NCBI GenBank assembly: GCA_009760855.2
Contig: WPIO01000142.1
Coordinates: 622,501-686,500 of the forward strand
DNA from: Cristatella mucedo
Taxonomy: Eukaryota > Bryozoa > Phylactolaemata > Cristatellidae
Reading direction: 5' to 3'
DNA: 64,000 nucleotides
Shown here: positions 44,671 to 55,102 of the stretch, piece after piece
Position numbering within the stretch: position 1 is the stretch's first letter
Layout: each line of letters begins with the position of its first letter
The notes under the pieces: model-generated
Seen by the model: the letters and a program-made list of their open reading frames with translations, nothing else
Told to the model about the DNA's origin: nothing
The model's database searches: none
Made by a program: the position numbers and the translations under genes

Positions 44671-47633
44671 ATTAATATGTTGATAAAGAACTGGCTGCAA
44701 TGAAGACGGCTGTTGAGATAATCACACGCCTGCAATTTATCTATTCGAAATAACTGTGATTTCCACGGCCTCTATCATAATCGGCATGGCTTGCAGCCTA
44801 CCCAACAACTTTGGCCCTGGACAAAGCTCAGAAAGGCGAGATCAAGGAGAGATGTGGAGGGTCAATGCCTCGGTAACCCACGCCCCTGCAACCTTTTTGG
44901 GTGGAGAATCCTTCTATCGGTTCTGATTAAGTACTGCCACATGCTTGAGTGTAGTCTATGTGAAGGTTATGCTTCTTTTGGTTGGGTCGAGGAGCAACAT
45001 TGACAATGACATAAGTTGTGGGCTTCATAATTAGCCCAGCACAACATCTGCTTGCATGCAATTTGATTTGCAATGCTGCCTCATTTGCGCCCATCTGCGA
45101 AATAGGTTGCACTGTTGCTAAGGATCCTGTCACCGACATGGATGTGGATTTACCTTTGGCGTTCGGTTTTGGCAGCTAGTAACTGTCCAATCGTCGATTA
45201 GGAATTTGAGGCTCCGAGGGGCTATCAGCACATTCGTGTCAATGCTTGGCAGCTGTAGTCTCAACCTGAAAGCAGGTCACAGGGTTAGCAAGACCGGCTC
45301 TAACAGCAAGCCTTTATGTGTCGGAGGCATTCATTTGAGAGAAAGCAAACACATGCACTCACGGGCCACAGGGTGATTGCTTGAACACTAGGGCCCTTGT
45401 TGTGAGGCCAGATTGTGGGGTCAGGGGGGGGGGAGAAAAGCAAGTGGATACATGCCGATAACCTCTTGAGGTAGCCGGCCGGCCCACGTGCAATCCAGAA
45501 CATCACGATTGCTGTTTTCCACAAGAGTTGGCTCATGCGTCCGTGGCCGAGACTAGAACTGTTCAGCTCTTTGCTTTACATGGCTATTCGGAGCCTACCC
45601 ATAGGGTAAAAGCTAGGTCATCGGAGCTCCCTGAATGCATCGATTGCTTCGTTGGGATCCTTGCCACAGTCAGATCCATGCCTTAGACTGGCAACTATGT
45701 GATAATGGCCTGTCGATGTGAGGTAAATCGATGGCCAGCACCCATGGGAATTGCAGCTCAGGATGAAGAATCGCTAGCTATCCTTGGCTACGGCTGCTGG
45801 CAAGCGTTTTTAGTGTTTTGCCTTGGCTGGAAATTTTTTTTAGTTCGGTGCAGACGGCAGAGCTGCCTGCTGTAAGCTTTGTTGTTGCTTGGAACAGTGG
45901 GGGGGGGGGGGGAAAGGAGCCAAGTGATCCACAGGTGGCAAGTGCCCACTTAAGGGGACTACTACCTGTGCCGCCCCTATCTATGAGCACCACTATGAGC
46001 ACTGCTCATAGCCGAAAGTGAGCTGGCTTTATGAGCAAACGAGGCTTGTATTAGCTGGATCGGTCACAGCACAGGTGTCACCGTTCCACCCACTACCAGC
46101 CTGGCACAATCTAAAAGTGAAATCACCAGTTTCATAACACAGCACCTGTCGCAGCAATGTGCCACGCCATTGCCAAAAAGGCAGTGTGCGGATCGAATTT
46201 CTGAAATCTGTCCTAGTAGTAGCTGACTCTTGTACAAAGTATGTGTGCTTGACAAAGCCTGTCGAAATCGTCTGGGATACCTGTTGTCACATACCAAAGG
46301 CTGATAATGCAGATCCAAGTAAGATTTTTGTTAGATGAGAGAACTCTTTGTCGACTCGAGCTAGCGATTGGTGAGTGACTTTGGTAAGTCCTCGGGCCGT
46401 ATTTTTCTACACCCCTCTGTGAGTGGACCGACCATCAGAGGGTGAGATAATTTTCGCAAGCACGTGCAGCTGTGACTGTAGCACCTACTGCCACTGCTGC
46501 AGCTGCTTGGCCCAATCAAAACATCCATTTGCCCTGGCTGCTGATGTGTGGTACATGTCGAGGCAACAACCAATGTGGTACAATGGCAGGGGTATTGAGA
46601 AATGCTTAATCAAGTCTGAGGGCCTAGACGCCTGTTGAAAGACCGAGCACTTTTGTGCTCGTGCAATTGACCAACTAGGGTGCAGTGTTTAAGTTCAGCC
46701 ACCGGAAGTCATCACCATATGCCGGCTGGGCCTCCAGCTGCAGGCAGAGAGGTTGCCGGAGCTGTCGGTAGCAAGGAGCCTCGGATTTATGACAAGTTGC
46801 ACAGCTGCTCAGTACCTCCCTGTGGCCGGACTTTGAACCGGCCTTACGAGGTGAGTTTTGAACAGTCTGATGGTGCACTGTGGTCTGCGAATGGGAGGTG
46901 CTGGATTCTAAAAAAGGGCCACAGCATGGCAATTTCAGATGGCCCACGAGCTGAGGCGCCAACTGTTTGCTATTCAATCTTCCACTCGCCTGGCCGAATG
47001 AAAGGTGACACAAGAGTGCCAGCAGCAAGATAGCACGGTACAATGTCGGCTTGGGCTACTTGTTAGTAGTTCGGTTCTCACTGATGCATGCCTTCGTTGA
47101 TTGCCAGTCTGTGAATTATGCTCGTGGCCAGCACTGGGGGGGGGGGCAGGGCCCTTCGCTAAGCTGCCTGGCTCGTCATGCAGGTTACAGTGGACGATGG
47201 CAGGCTGTGGCCAGCCAGCAGCTTGACCAACCAAGTTGCCAGCCAACGGCCAGTTGTTTCCGTGCAATAGTCGTGGGTGGAGCTCCTCACTGGGTATGGT
47301 ATCACCTCACTGGGTTTCCAGTGGCCGAGTGACCAATGAGCTATGGCAACGCAAGAGAAAACTGCCAGTGCCAGTGCCGGGCTGCTTGCTCTCACTTAGC
47401 TCGTGATCCTCTTGGCCCTGAATTCGGAAATGGGCTACTTTCCCCTATGCACTCCACGTGTCGGGTTTTGCATTAGTTACCGAGCTTCCTACCGTGGCTG
47501 CGCCCTGTCTGGAGACCTGTTGGGCGACGTTCGTTGTCGTGTCAACACGTTGTTGTTGTCGCATCAGCTCTTTCATTTGCCTTGTACTTGCGTGGGTGCC
47601 TTTGCACACACGCGCATGATATAAATAAATAAA
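44671..47633. other. Unassigned sequence with several poly-G runs
   Basis: About 3 kb without a recognisable gene or repeat family. Runs of 10, 14 and 11 G lie at 45424-45433, 45899-45912 and 47136-47146. Short frames overlap on both strands and none carries a known domain. Confidence 0.45.
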
Positions 47634-47775
47634 TAAAATTCATTTATATAGTGCCCCAAGAGAACTTAATCTCTATTCAGGCGCTTCACATTTGCCTCGG
47701 GGCTCGAGCTCACGACCTCAGTCAGACCTTGGTCGGGGCGAGCACCTTAACCGCTAGACCAAACCAGCTCGCCTG
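47634..47775 (-). mobile_element. SINE-1 copy, well preserved
   Basis: On the - strand: A-box-like tggtctagcggttaaggtg, tRNA-like head with gctcgccccgaccaaggtct, B-box-like gagctcgagcccc, then gtgaagcgcctgaatagaga, ttaagttctcttggggcac and the tail tatataaatgaatt. This is the best copy for defining the SINE-1 structure (about 140 bp). Confidence 0.85.
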
Positions 47776-48600
47776 CATTCGAGCACGTCTACGCACGGGA
47801 GCAAGATTTTGCTCTCGTGAGCATGCTCAACTGTATGCTCAGCTCTCGTGAACATGCTCAACTGTGCATATCTGCTTACAGGCAAGCTGGGGTCGTATTG
47901 ATACAGTCAAGCTTGGGCCGTATTAATACGGTCATTGCTGCTGGCTGGCCACGGCCTGCCAACGTCTGCTGTAGCCTGCAGAATCGGCCCGGCTGGTGAC
48001 AGCTTCTCTGAGTGAGAGGCAGTGAGCAGAGCTGTTAGGAGCCAGCTCTGTCCTTAGTGTCAGGGTTAGCGGAGCACGCTCTGCTAGCAAGATAGCGATT
48101 TCTGTACAGAGGCAGTGCACAATGCATTCACAGTGCGAACCAAGTGTAGCTGGCTTTCTCTTGAAGATGCGTTTGTAAGAGCCGACCTGCACGGTCGGAG
48201 TTCTGAAGCCGGATCAATTTCGCCTAATACATTTGCCTGGCTGTAAACTAGGGCAAGCACAAGCAGAAGCTGAGTGACCGTGCAGGTGACCCTCCATTGT
48301 GCGGCAGCAAGCTGTGAAGTTGCAGTCTTGATGCCATCGATTCTATGCTGCCTTCGGCAAATTGAAGGCGATTCACGTTCTCTGTTTTTCTTCTGGACGG
48401 GTTACTTTCCGGGCCACTATCCACAGACCTCTCATTGAATGGTCCGGGATGTGAGTGACTTAGCTACTGCTCACCGAATAGACCGGGACATAGGTCATGC
48501 CACCGGCATCTTGGATCCGGCTGTTGGATGCAACCATGCACTAGCTAGTACAAGAGGATTTAACGTCACAGCTGCCACGAGCCTCTTCTCTTTACCATCA
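47776..48600. other. Unassigned sequence
   Basis: Nothing recognised apart from a small local duplication of gctcaactgt near 47825 and 47856. Confidence 0.4.
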
Positions 48601-48603
48601 ATT

Positions 48604-48658
<55 letters not shown>

Positions 48659-48672
48659 GAGAGAGAGAGGAG

Positions 48673-48738
<66 letters not shown>
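48604..48738. repeat. (GA)n microsatellite
   Basis: A GA tract of about 135 bp with occasional single-base shifts (gagg) in its left half. Confidence 0.98.
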
Positions 48739-48740
<2 letters not shown>

Positions 48741-48999
48741 CGGTCCCTTCCTTCCCTCCCCCAGCCCAAGGAAACTAAAAGCTGCCAAAGGCCTTTTGTT
48801 TGGTCCACACTTGGCCATGTATGACGCTTGGATATAAACATGAATGAATTTAGCAAATCACAGCGCAGCATGATCAGTGACGATCGATGCAATGGATTGG
48901 AAATTAGGACAACAGTCAAGGCTTATGGCTCGATGTGCATGCAGATACACCAGCGTGTGCAGACGCTCGCGAGCACATGCATACAGAGTTCTGCAGTAG

Positions 49000-49090
49000 G
49001 CCATCCTTTATTGACCACTGCAAGTGGTCGTGATTTCGTCGAAGACTCTGCTGCTGCTATATGAATGAGGCTGTTAAATCAGAGAATCTT
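49000..49090 (+). mobile_element. Partial SINE-2 copy (3' half)
   Basis: Shows ctttattgaccactgcaag, gtcgtgatttcgtcgaagac and atgaggctgttaaatcag, matching the body and tail of SINE-2; the tRNA-like head is absent. Confidence 0.7.
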
Positions 49091-49264
49091 TCTTGTAGCA
49101 GTAGGGCACTAGTACTGGACGTCCAGGCTGCCAAATCGAGTACTGGTGTAGGCAGTTCTATATCACACAGTGCAGGCAGGGTGAAAGCTGCTAAAGCTCT
49201 CTTGCCTCTAAAAATGAGCCTTTTGAATCGGTTCCATCTTGGCTCCTCCTATTATGCCTTCTAG

Positions 49265-49267
<3 letters not shown>

Positions 49268-49306
<39 letters not shown>
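49268..49306. repeat. (CTG)13 trinucleotide repeat
   Basis: Thirteen uninterrupted CTG units about 210-290 bp upstream of the first recognisable ankyrin exon, in sequence expected to be intron or 5' UTR. Confidence 0.97.
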
Positions 49307-49309
<3 letters not shown>

Positions 49310-49559
49310 GGGAGCCAGTCGAGCAGATCAGCACAGAGAAGATACCTTCTAGCCTTTTTCTGCCTCAGCTCTGACCCCCCTTGCCACTGCCTTCTTACCC
49401 CCAGCTGTCACATCTCTTCATTCTCGTCTCTTCCTTACTCACTACTGCCTTCTCTCTCCCACTGGTTTTCTCCTCTTTGCTGTCTCCTCCCTCCTCCCCC
49501 CCCTGCCCTCACCGATGCCACTCTCAAGGGGAGGCATTACGATCCGGACATCGTTGCAG

Positions 49560-49661
49560 GAGTCGGAGGCAGTGCTCACCTTCCTACGGGCGGCAAGAGC
49601 CGGCAACTGGGACAAGATCTTGGAGAACCTAGGCAAGGTCGACATCAACTGCCAGAATTCG
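49560..49661 (+). CDS. Ankyrin exon: pre-repeat helix and start of ANK repeat 1
   Basis: Encodes 34 residues containing LTFLRAARAGNWDKILENL then KVDINCQNS. This matches the N-terminal signature of adaptor ankyrins (family form SFLRAARSGNLDKALDHL...VDINTCNQ). Ankyrins join membrane proteins to spectrin under the plasma membrane; this segment begins the membrane-binding repeat domain. The exon ends after TCG at the donor gtaagc, phase 0, directly joinable to the next exon, which starts Asn-Gly-Leu. The start is ambiguous: an acceptor-like ttgcag at 49554-49559 precedes GAG in phase 0, after a strong pyrimidine tract at 49420-49510. Alternatively the frame is open upstream to an ATG at 49515, which would add MPLSRGGITIRTSLQ as an alternative N-terminus. 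Which ankyrin paralogue this is cannot be told. Confidence 0.85.
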
Positions 49662-50305
49662 GTAAGCTGTACACTAGAACTGCTTGCAATGGGGTCTGAG
49701 TGATTTATTTGGTCAGTTTTGACAGTCTTAGTAACTCAGCTAGTTGTCCAGGGTGAGTTTTCACATGAGCTGCCATTATTTAGAGTATTGTAACATCATT
49801 TATCTCTGTCTGTAACTCTTCAAAACAAGAGACTAAGTGGCAAGCAATTCTGTATTTTGAACAGCCTGCTTAAGACCTAAGCAACTTTCCGCAGGTATTC
49901 GGTATCAAACAGGCTTAATCTCACACAGTAAAGGAAAGTGAGAAGCATATCTGAGTCAGTAAGGCTGTCAAATACGTGAGTAGCATAGCAGTAGGTGCTT
50001 AGGGCTCCTACAAATGATGTTCCTGCTTATGCACATCTGTTTACTGAAAGAGACTGCTTCCAAGTGAAATGAATGCCGTTGCATTGGCTGCTTTTTACGG
50101 CCGGTGCCTATTATTGATGGTATCAGGGAACTTTTTGCCAATGGGAAATATTGTCGACAGAGCCGATAGTAAGTGGTCGTCAATGTGCCACCGGCTATGG
50201 AAGACCGAGACTCAAGTAAGAGTAGCAGTTGAAGGCATCTGCAAACCCGATTGGCTTTTTCAATGGCATCTCGGCCCATTGTGGCAGCACCAACATCCGA
50301 TTGCT

Positions 50306-50620
50306 TAATAATAATAATGATAATAATAATGCACTTGATAAAGAGCCCTCAGAGAACTCAATCTCTTTCCAGGCGCTTTACATTTGCTCCAAAGGGAAAT
50401 GCAATTGAATGGTGAGTAATATCATGCTTGATAAACACCCAACATGCATAACATGGTTAGGGGTGACGTGCACAGTGTCAGTGCGAATAAGCACACGAAG
50501 AACGAATCACAGAGACCCACTAAATGCTGTCCTAAATAGGTGTACTTTTAAGTTCTTTTTAAATGTGGTCAAGTCATGGGATGTTCTGACGCAAGTTGGG
50601 AGTGCCATATATACAAGTCG
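50306..50620 (-). mobile_element. LINE-A 3' end
   Basis: On the - strand it runs from the end of the coding region (cccatgacttgaccacattt, aaacttaaaagtacacctat) through the 3' UTR to an (ATT)n-like tail at 50310-50330. It lies antisense in the ankyrin intron. Confidence 0.8.
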
Positions 50621-52542
50621 TTTGCTTGGTGCAAAGCCCCATAGCAAGAAGCTCTCATGGCATGGTTATGTGGGAAATATGTTTTGGGTATGCCAACTGT
50701 AGAGTTGCCTCAGCTGCATTTACAAATTATTAGTTTCCGGTGCTCCTGTCTCTGCATTTCTACGATGCCTTTGCAGGAAAACACTTCACAGGCTAAGGTA
50801 ACTTTCGGCATGCATGGCAGGTCCAGCAACACGATCGATTCTAACTTAGGATTCAAACTGCTGAGAGCTTTTGGGAAAAACAAGTATACAGCCTAGATTG
50901 TGGTAGTTAAAAAATTGGCAAGTGGAACATCGTCTGCTAAGTAGGGACAGTAGCCATAATCAAAAATCATATATTCGTTTTGAAAATGGAACCAATAACC
51001 AGTGCTAGTCAGCCTCCTGGTCTCTTTTCTTATTCTGACCAGACCGGCTGCTGCTGGGCTCCTTAATACCCTATCTGATAAACAGAGAACGGGAGTCATA
51101 TCGGCATGGTGTAATTTGGGTGGCATCGAAGTCAAGTAAATCCTTCGCATCTGTTTGTTCGAATGGTACTGGTAACTCTTTTGTGCTGGTACAACAATTA
51201 TTTCTGGTAGCCCTGTCAGGTTATGTCGATGTTCTTAGTTTGAGTAACTTGAGTGGCATCAGTGGCCTTCAGCCAAAGTTTGTCTTCGAGACTCTTGATA
51301 GTAGGAATGATCAGTCGAGTACAAGTGTGCAATGCTATCGAGCAACAAAGACCACAATCGCTCGTGGCTTACATTCTTTGAGCTGCAACAATGGACAATG
51401 CTGACCAGAGACACCAGCACTTACAGCTACGATCACCTGCACTTACAGCTACGATCCCTACTACTCACTGCTACGATCACCTGTACTCACTGATGCTATC
51501 ACCTGTAATGTGGTCATACCTGCTGTCGAGACATTTATGCTGCAATGTGTTCCAAGCCTAGGTGATTTGAGCAGCATAAACACAGAGTGCCTCACCTGTC
51601 GCGATCACTCACTGTTTTGCCTGGGTTTTGCTGTTGAATAGGTGCAGGAGACTTGCTTGTAGCCCTAATAGTGCACATGCAAATGCTGGCACTGCTGCTC
51701 CTGAAGAGCGAGATCTGAACTCCTCTGCAGCACTTTTCTGCTCCTGTTTCTTGACTTGGTAGTTTCTCCATCAAAAACCCTTGGATTAATTCAAACTAGA
51801 TCTTACTTGACTGACTTGTGTGTTTCCACATTGCACGCGGCCCAGAGCTGCTAGGTGGGGATGACCCTGCTCGTGCCTCTGCCATCGCAGCCTTCTATCG
51901 GATATTCTGATCGGGAAGAGTGAGCTCGATCTGTGTGCCTTTCGACAGCTGATGTCTTATCTGCCACCCTTACGTCTGAGATGACCAGACCGAGTTGGTC
52001 GGTCACATCACTACAGTCAGTCGCCTCAACTTTCCTAGATGTGAAGGTGTGGGGATCTGCCGATCTGTAGCAATTAATAGCTTGGGAGGCAACTAGCTCG
52101 TGCATGAAAGCCATCGCATTCAAATAAGCAAAATGCTGCATGCTCAGAAGAAACGTTGAGCTATATTGCAAGTGTTTCTTACCAAGAATAAATCTCAGGG
52201 TGACGACACACGCATGCTGGAGCAGCTGAGTGATTTCTCTTGTAGTGTAGCAAGGGACAAAGGGATGGCTTAAAAGCCCCCAAAAGCCCCCGATTGGTTG
52301 GTGTGCATGAAGGACAGGGAATGGCTACCGAAACCCAAGCAGCATCTGCTAAGTGCAGCCCTGATTCTGAGCAGAGCTGACTTACAAACACCATTTTTCA
52401 TTTCAGCAGTGACCACCAGCTTTTTGAAAAAATATACAGCTGCAATGAATGAGGGTGCTGGTGAGCTGTCTAGGGTCCTTTATTCTGGGGTTGTGAAGAG
52501 ATTCGAGTCATCCATCATTATCATGGTGGCGCCCTAGATGGT

Positions 52543-52686
52543 GCTTTTACTCACCTCCTAGAAGACCCTCCGGAAGCAGAGCTCTGCTGCTGCTACCGAG
52601 AATGCTGCTTTAAAGCTTTTACTCACCTCCTAGAAGACCCTCCGGAAGCAGAGCTCTGCTGCTGCTACCGAGAATGCTGCTTTAAA
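52543..52686. repeat. Perfect 72-bp tandem duplication
   Basis: Two adjacent identical 72-bp units (52543-52614 and 52615-52686), each starting gcttttactcacctcctag and ending gctgctttaaa. No mismatch is visible. Confidence 0.97.
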
Positions 52687-53224
52687 CCCAACTCTCTCCC
52701 AAACCCTAAAGCCCTCCTCAGACGACTAGCAGGCACTTAGGGAGGGTAGGTCAGAGAGGAGCTCTAGAAGCCAGCGTGCTTTCGGTCGACTTACTTTCGG
52801 TTTAGGTCTTCTATTAATTTATGTTTCAAAGACATTATTAGCTGATAATGGTAGACTTCTTTTGGCGCTACCACTTTTTGGACCCAGCTAAATAAAACAC
52901 CCATTGTAGTGGTGCGCATTTGGCATTAATGAGCAGGATCGGTTTCAGTGAGGAGCCATTACTCTTTTTTACTCTTTCTTTGCTTTAGCACAGGCAATTT
53001 AATATTTAGAGATTTTCTAAGAGCACGTTCGTTTTGGACAGGTCTGCTGAACCTGGATAGCAGTGCTTTCCTTAGCATGAAGCTTCTGGTACATGGGCCG
53101 CCGGCTTCTCTCTAGTGTATCCAATGGAGACTTCCTTCTTGTGGCCAGCCATTGGCTCATGGCTTCAGGCTCTTCTAACGTGAGTGGCAGTTTTAATTTT
53201 GAGGGATGCAAAATTCGGAAAGAA

Positions 53225-53290
53225 GGCAATACTGTGGTGATATCCGATGAGGCTAATAAATGAGGCTGTTCAATCAGCTAAGAATGCTCT
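53225..53290 (+). mobile_element. SINE-2 tail remnant
   Basis: aataaatgaggctgttcaatcagctaag-type sequence matches the SINE-2 3' end (gaggctgtttaatcagctag). No head is present. Confidence 0.5.
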
Positions 53291-54064
53291 TGTTCCATGC
53301 CCTTAAAGGGTCGAGGCATAGCCGGTCGGCATCGTGTCGAAATTCAAGCTACTGCTTGGGCCTTTTGTGCAACTTTTACTCAGGCACCAGAGCAAGCAGC
53401 TACCATCTACAGGGTCCAGTTCGATCAGGTCAGTTCCTTGACCTCAAAGACTCCAGTCAGTTGTGACATTACCGTAGTCTCTGTACCTCAGAGTGTACCT
53501 TTCATCTATCTTTCTCTCTCCTTTTTCGTCTGCCCACGCCTTGTTGGCACCCCTGCTTCTTCTGTCTGTCAAACTACCTGCTCCCATTTATCTAGGGCTG
53601 TGCATATTCTATCTATCTGGAGCTGCCACCAGCTTTCACTGTCTCTGTCTATGTCAGTCTCACATAGCCTATACTGTTGAGCTCATTAGCTCTGCAGTTG
53701 TAATCTATTCAGCTTTGTTGTTGCCGATGGCATCTGTGTTCTGAGCCAGGCACACAGTGCTGCAAAAGCTAGCAGAGCAATTGGATACATGCCATGCCGG
53801 AAGCACCTGCCTTAATCTTAAGAGTAAAGAATCACCACTACAGAGATGGGTAGTTTTGAAAGGTGTGTCAGCTAATCGTGCCTCTGCAGTGGCCTGGACC
53901 ACCAACTAAAGGGCATTTGAGTATGACATGTGTTCTAGGCATATGTCAGGACTGGTTAGTGTCATTGCAATCCCTTCATTATGTACACGGTCATCCATCG
54001 TGCATCATTGGTTGAATGCAGGTAGCCGGGAATTCTATTGGAGACTACATAACAACTGTAAATC

Positions 54065-54235
54065 CGTGATGGCACACTAGGTAAGGTGGTTGCTTTCACG
54101 ACCTCGGTCCCGAGGTCGTGGGTTCGATTCCTGTGGTGGGCGATTCTGTATCGCCACTGCAAGTGGTAGTGATAGCCGTAAAGACTCTTCTGTCGCTATA
54201 CAAAAAGAGGCTGTTTAATCAGCTAGGATTTTTTT
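54065..54235 (+). mobile_element. SINE-2 copy with 6-bp target-site duplication
   Basis: A tRNA-derived SINE of about 171 bp: A-box region gatggcacactaggtaaggt, palindromic cacgacctcggtcccgaggt, B box ggttcgattcc (close to the consensus ggttcganncc), body gccactgcaagtggtagtga, tail gaggctgtttaatcagctag and a T run. The direct repeat taaatc (54059-54064 and 54236-54241) flanks it. It is inserted sense in the ankyrin intron. Confidence 0.88.
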
Positions 54236-55003
54236 TAAATCAAAGCCTAGCAGCAAAAGGCCACCATATTTGTAGGGAGCACAAGATTTGCACATGATCT
54301 CAGCCATCTCGGGCAGAGTTTCTCCGGGGGGGGGGGCAGACGAGCAGGCAGTGCAATACAGGCTGCCTGGTGGCTCTGAGTGAAAGCGTGGCCTAGGGTC
54401 ACAAAGCAAGGCTGGCACTACTTCTATATATTTCTATAATATATAGTTCTATATATCGATATATATATATATATATACTAAAGATATATACTAAATATAT
54501 ATACTAAATATTTCTATACTTTATACTTCTTTTTTATTTCTTTCTGCTTTAAGACCAAGTTTCTCTGTTCGTTACCTATTGTGCAAAATAAAATACACAA
54601 TTATATGGTAGTTGCAAGAACATGTGTCTATTCTTGTATCTCCATCGGTAACTCCACAAGGTCACACAGACTAAGTGGTTGTTACGCAGGAGAGTTTTCT
54701 GTAGCACACTCAATGCCTATGCAGCTTACACCTAGTGAGTTAGAGGTTTGTGAGTAGGTTGTGTCCTGATTTGAACAGAATAAAACCCTATCAAGCATCT
54801 TCACGTTCTGAAGCAAATGCATTAGCAAGAGAAAGCAAGCGAGACCAAGACTTCGACTTTTGAATCAAACCGACTCGGCAAGACGATACTGCCTGCTTCC
54901 AAATGGCGCTCTTTCGCGTAAATGTATGTACTAAAACTCAGAGGAACGTCATTTGGTTGCATAGCGTTTTTTAGTCTGGCGTCATGATATGTGCTTTTTT
55001 TAG

Positions 55004-55102
55004 AATGGCCTCTGTGCTCTACACTTAGCAGCAAAGGAAGGACACTGTGCAACGGTTGTCAAACTCATTGATCAGGGAGCAGACGTCAATCTTGCGACAA
55101 AG
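55004..55102 (+). CDS. Ankyrin exon: one ANK unit (33 residues)
   Basis: 99 bp, phase 0 at both ends; acceptor tttttttag, donor gtaagt. It encodes a shifted repeat unit beginning NGLCALHLAAKEGH and ending DQGADVNLATK. The ALHLAAKEGH core and the GADVN turn fit ANK consensus positions (TPLHxAAxxGH and GADVN), and the segment matches the family sequence NGLNALHLAAKEGH that follows the first exon in vertebrate ankyrins. The codon at the repeat Thr is Cys-Ala here. A strong polypyrimidine run precedes the acceptor. It is conserved, but the flanks are non-coding with stops in frame. Confidence 0.93.

Larger units (their letters stand above)
49662..55003 (+). other. Ankyrin intron with repeat fragments
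   Basis: 5.3-kb intron between the first two recognised repeat-domain exons. It holds LINE-B 3' fragments on the - strand (about 49800-50010 and 54640-54730), a LINE-A 3' end on the - strand (50306-50620), a four-copy ~24-bp motif (51415-51510), a perfect 72-bp duplication (52543-52686), SINE-2 pieces and an AT-rich stretch (54424-54530). No additional coding exon was recognised. Confidence 0.8.

Noticed and set aside
54065-54140. Possible functional tRNA genes (also at 62453 and 47700)
   Set aside because: They have A- and B-box-like sequences but no complete cloverleaf with acceptor stem, and are followed by a repeated body and tail; they are SINE heads.
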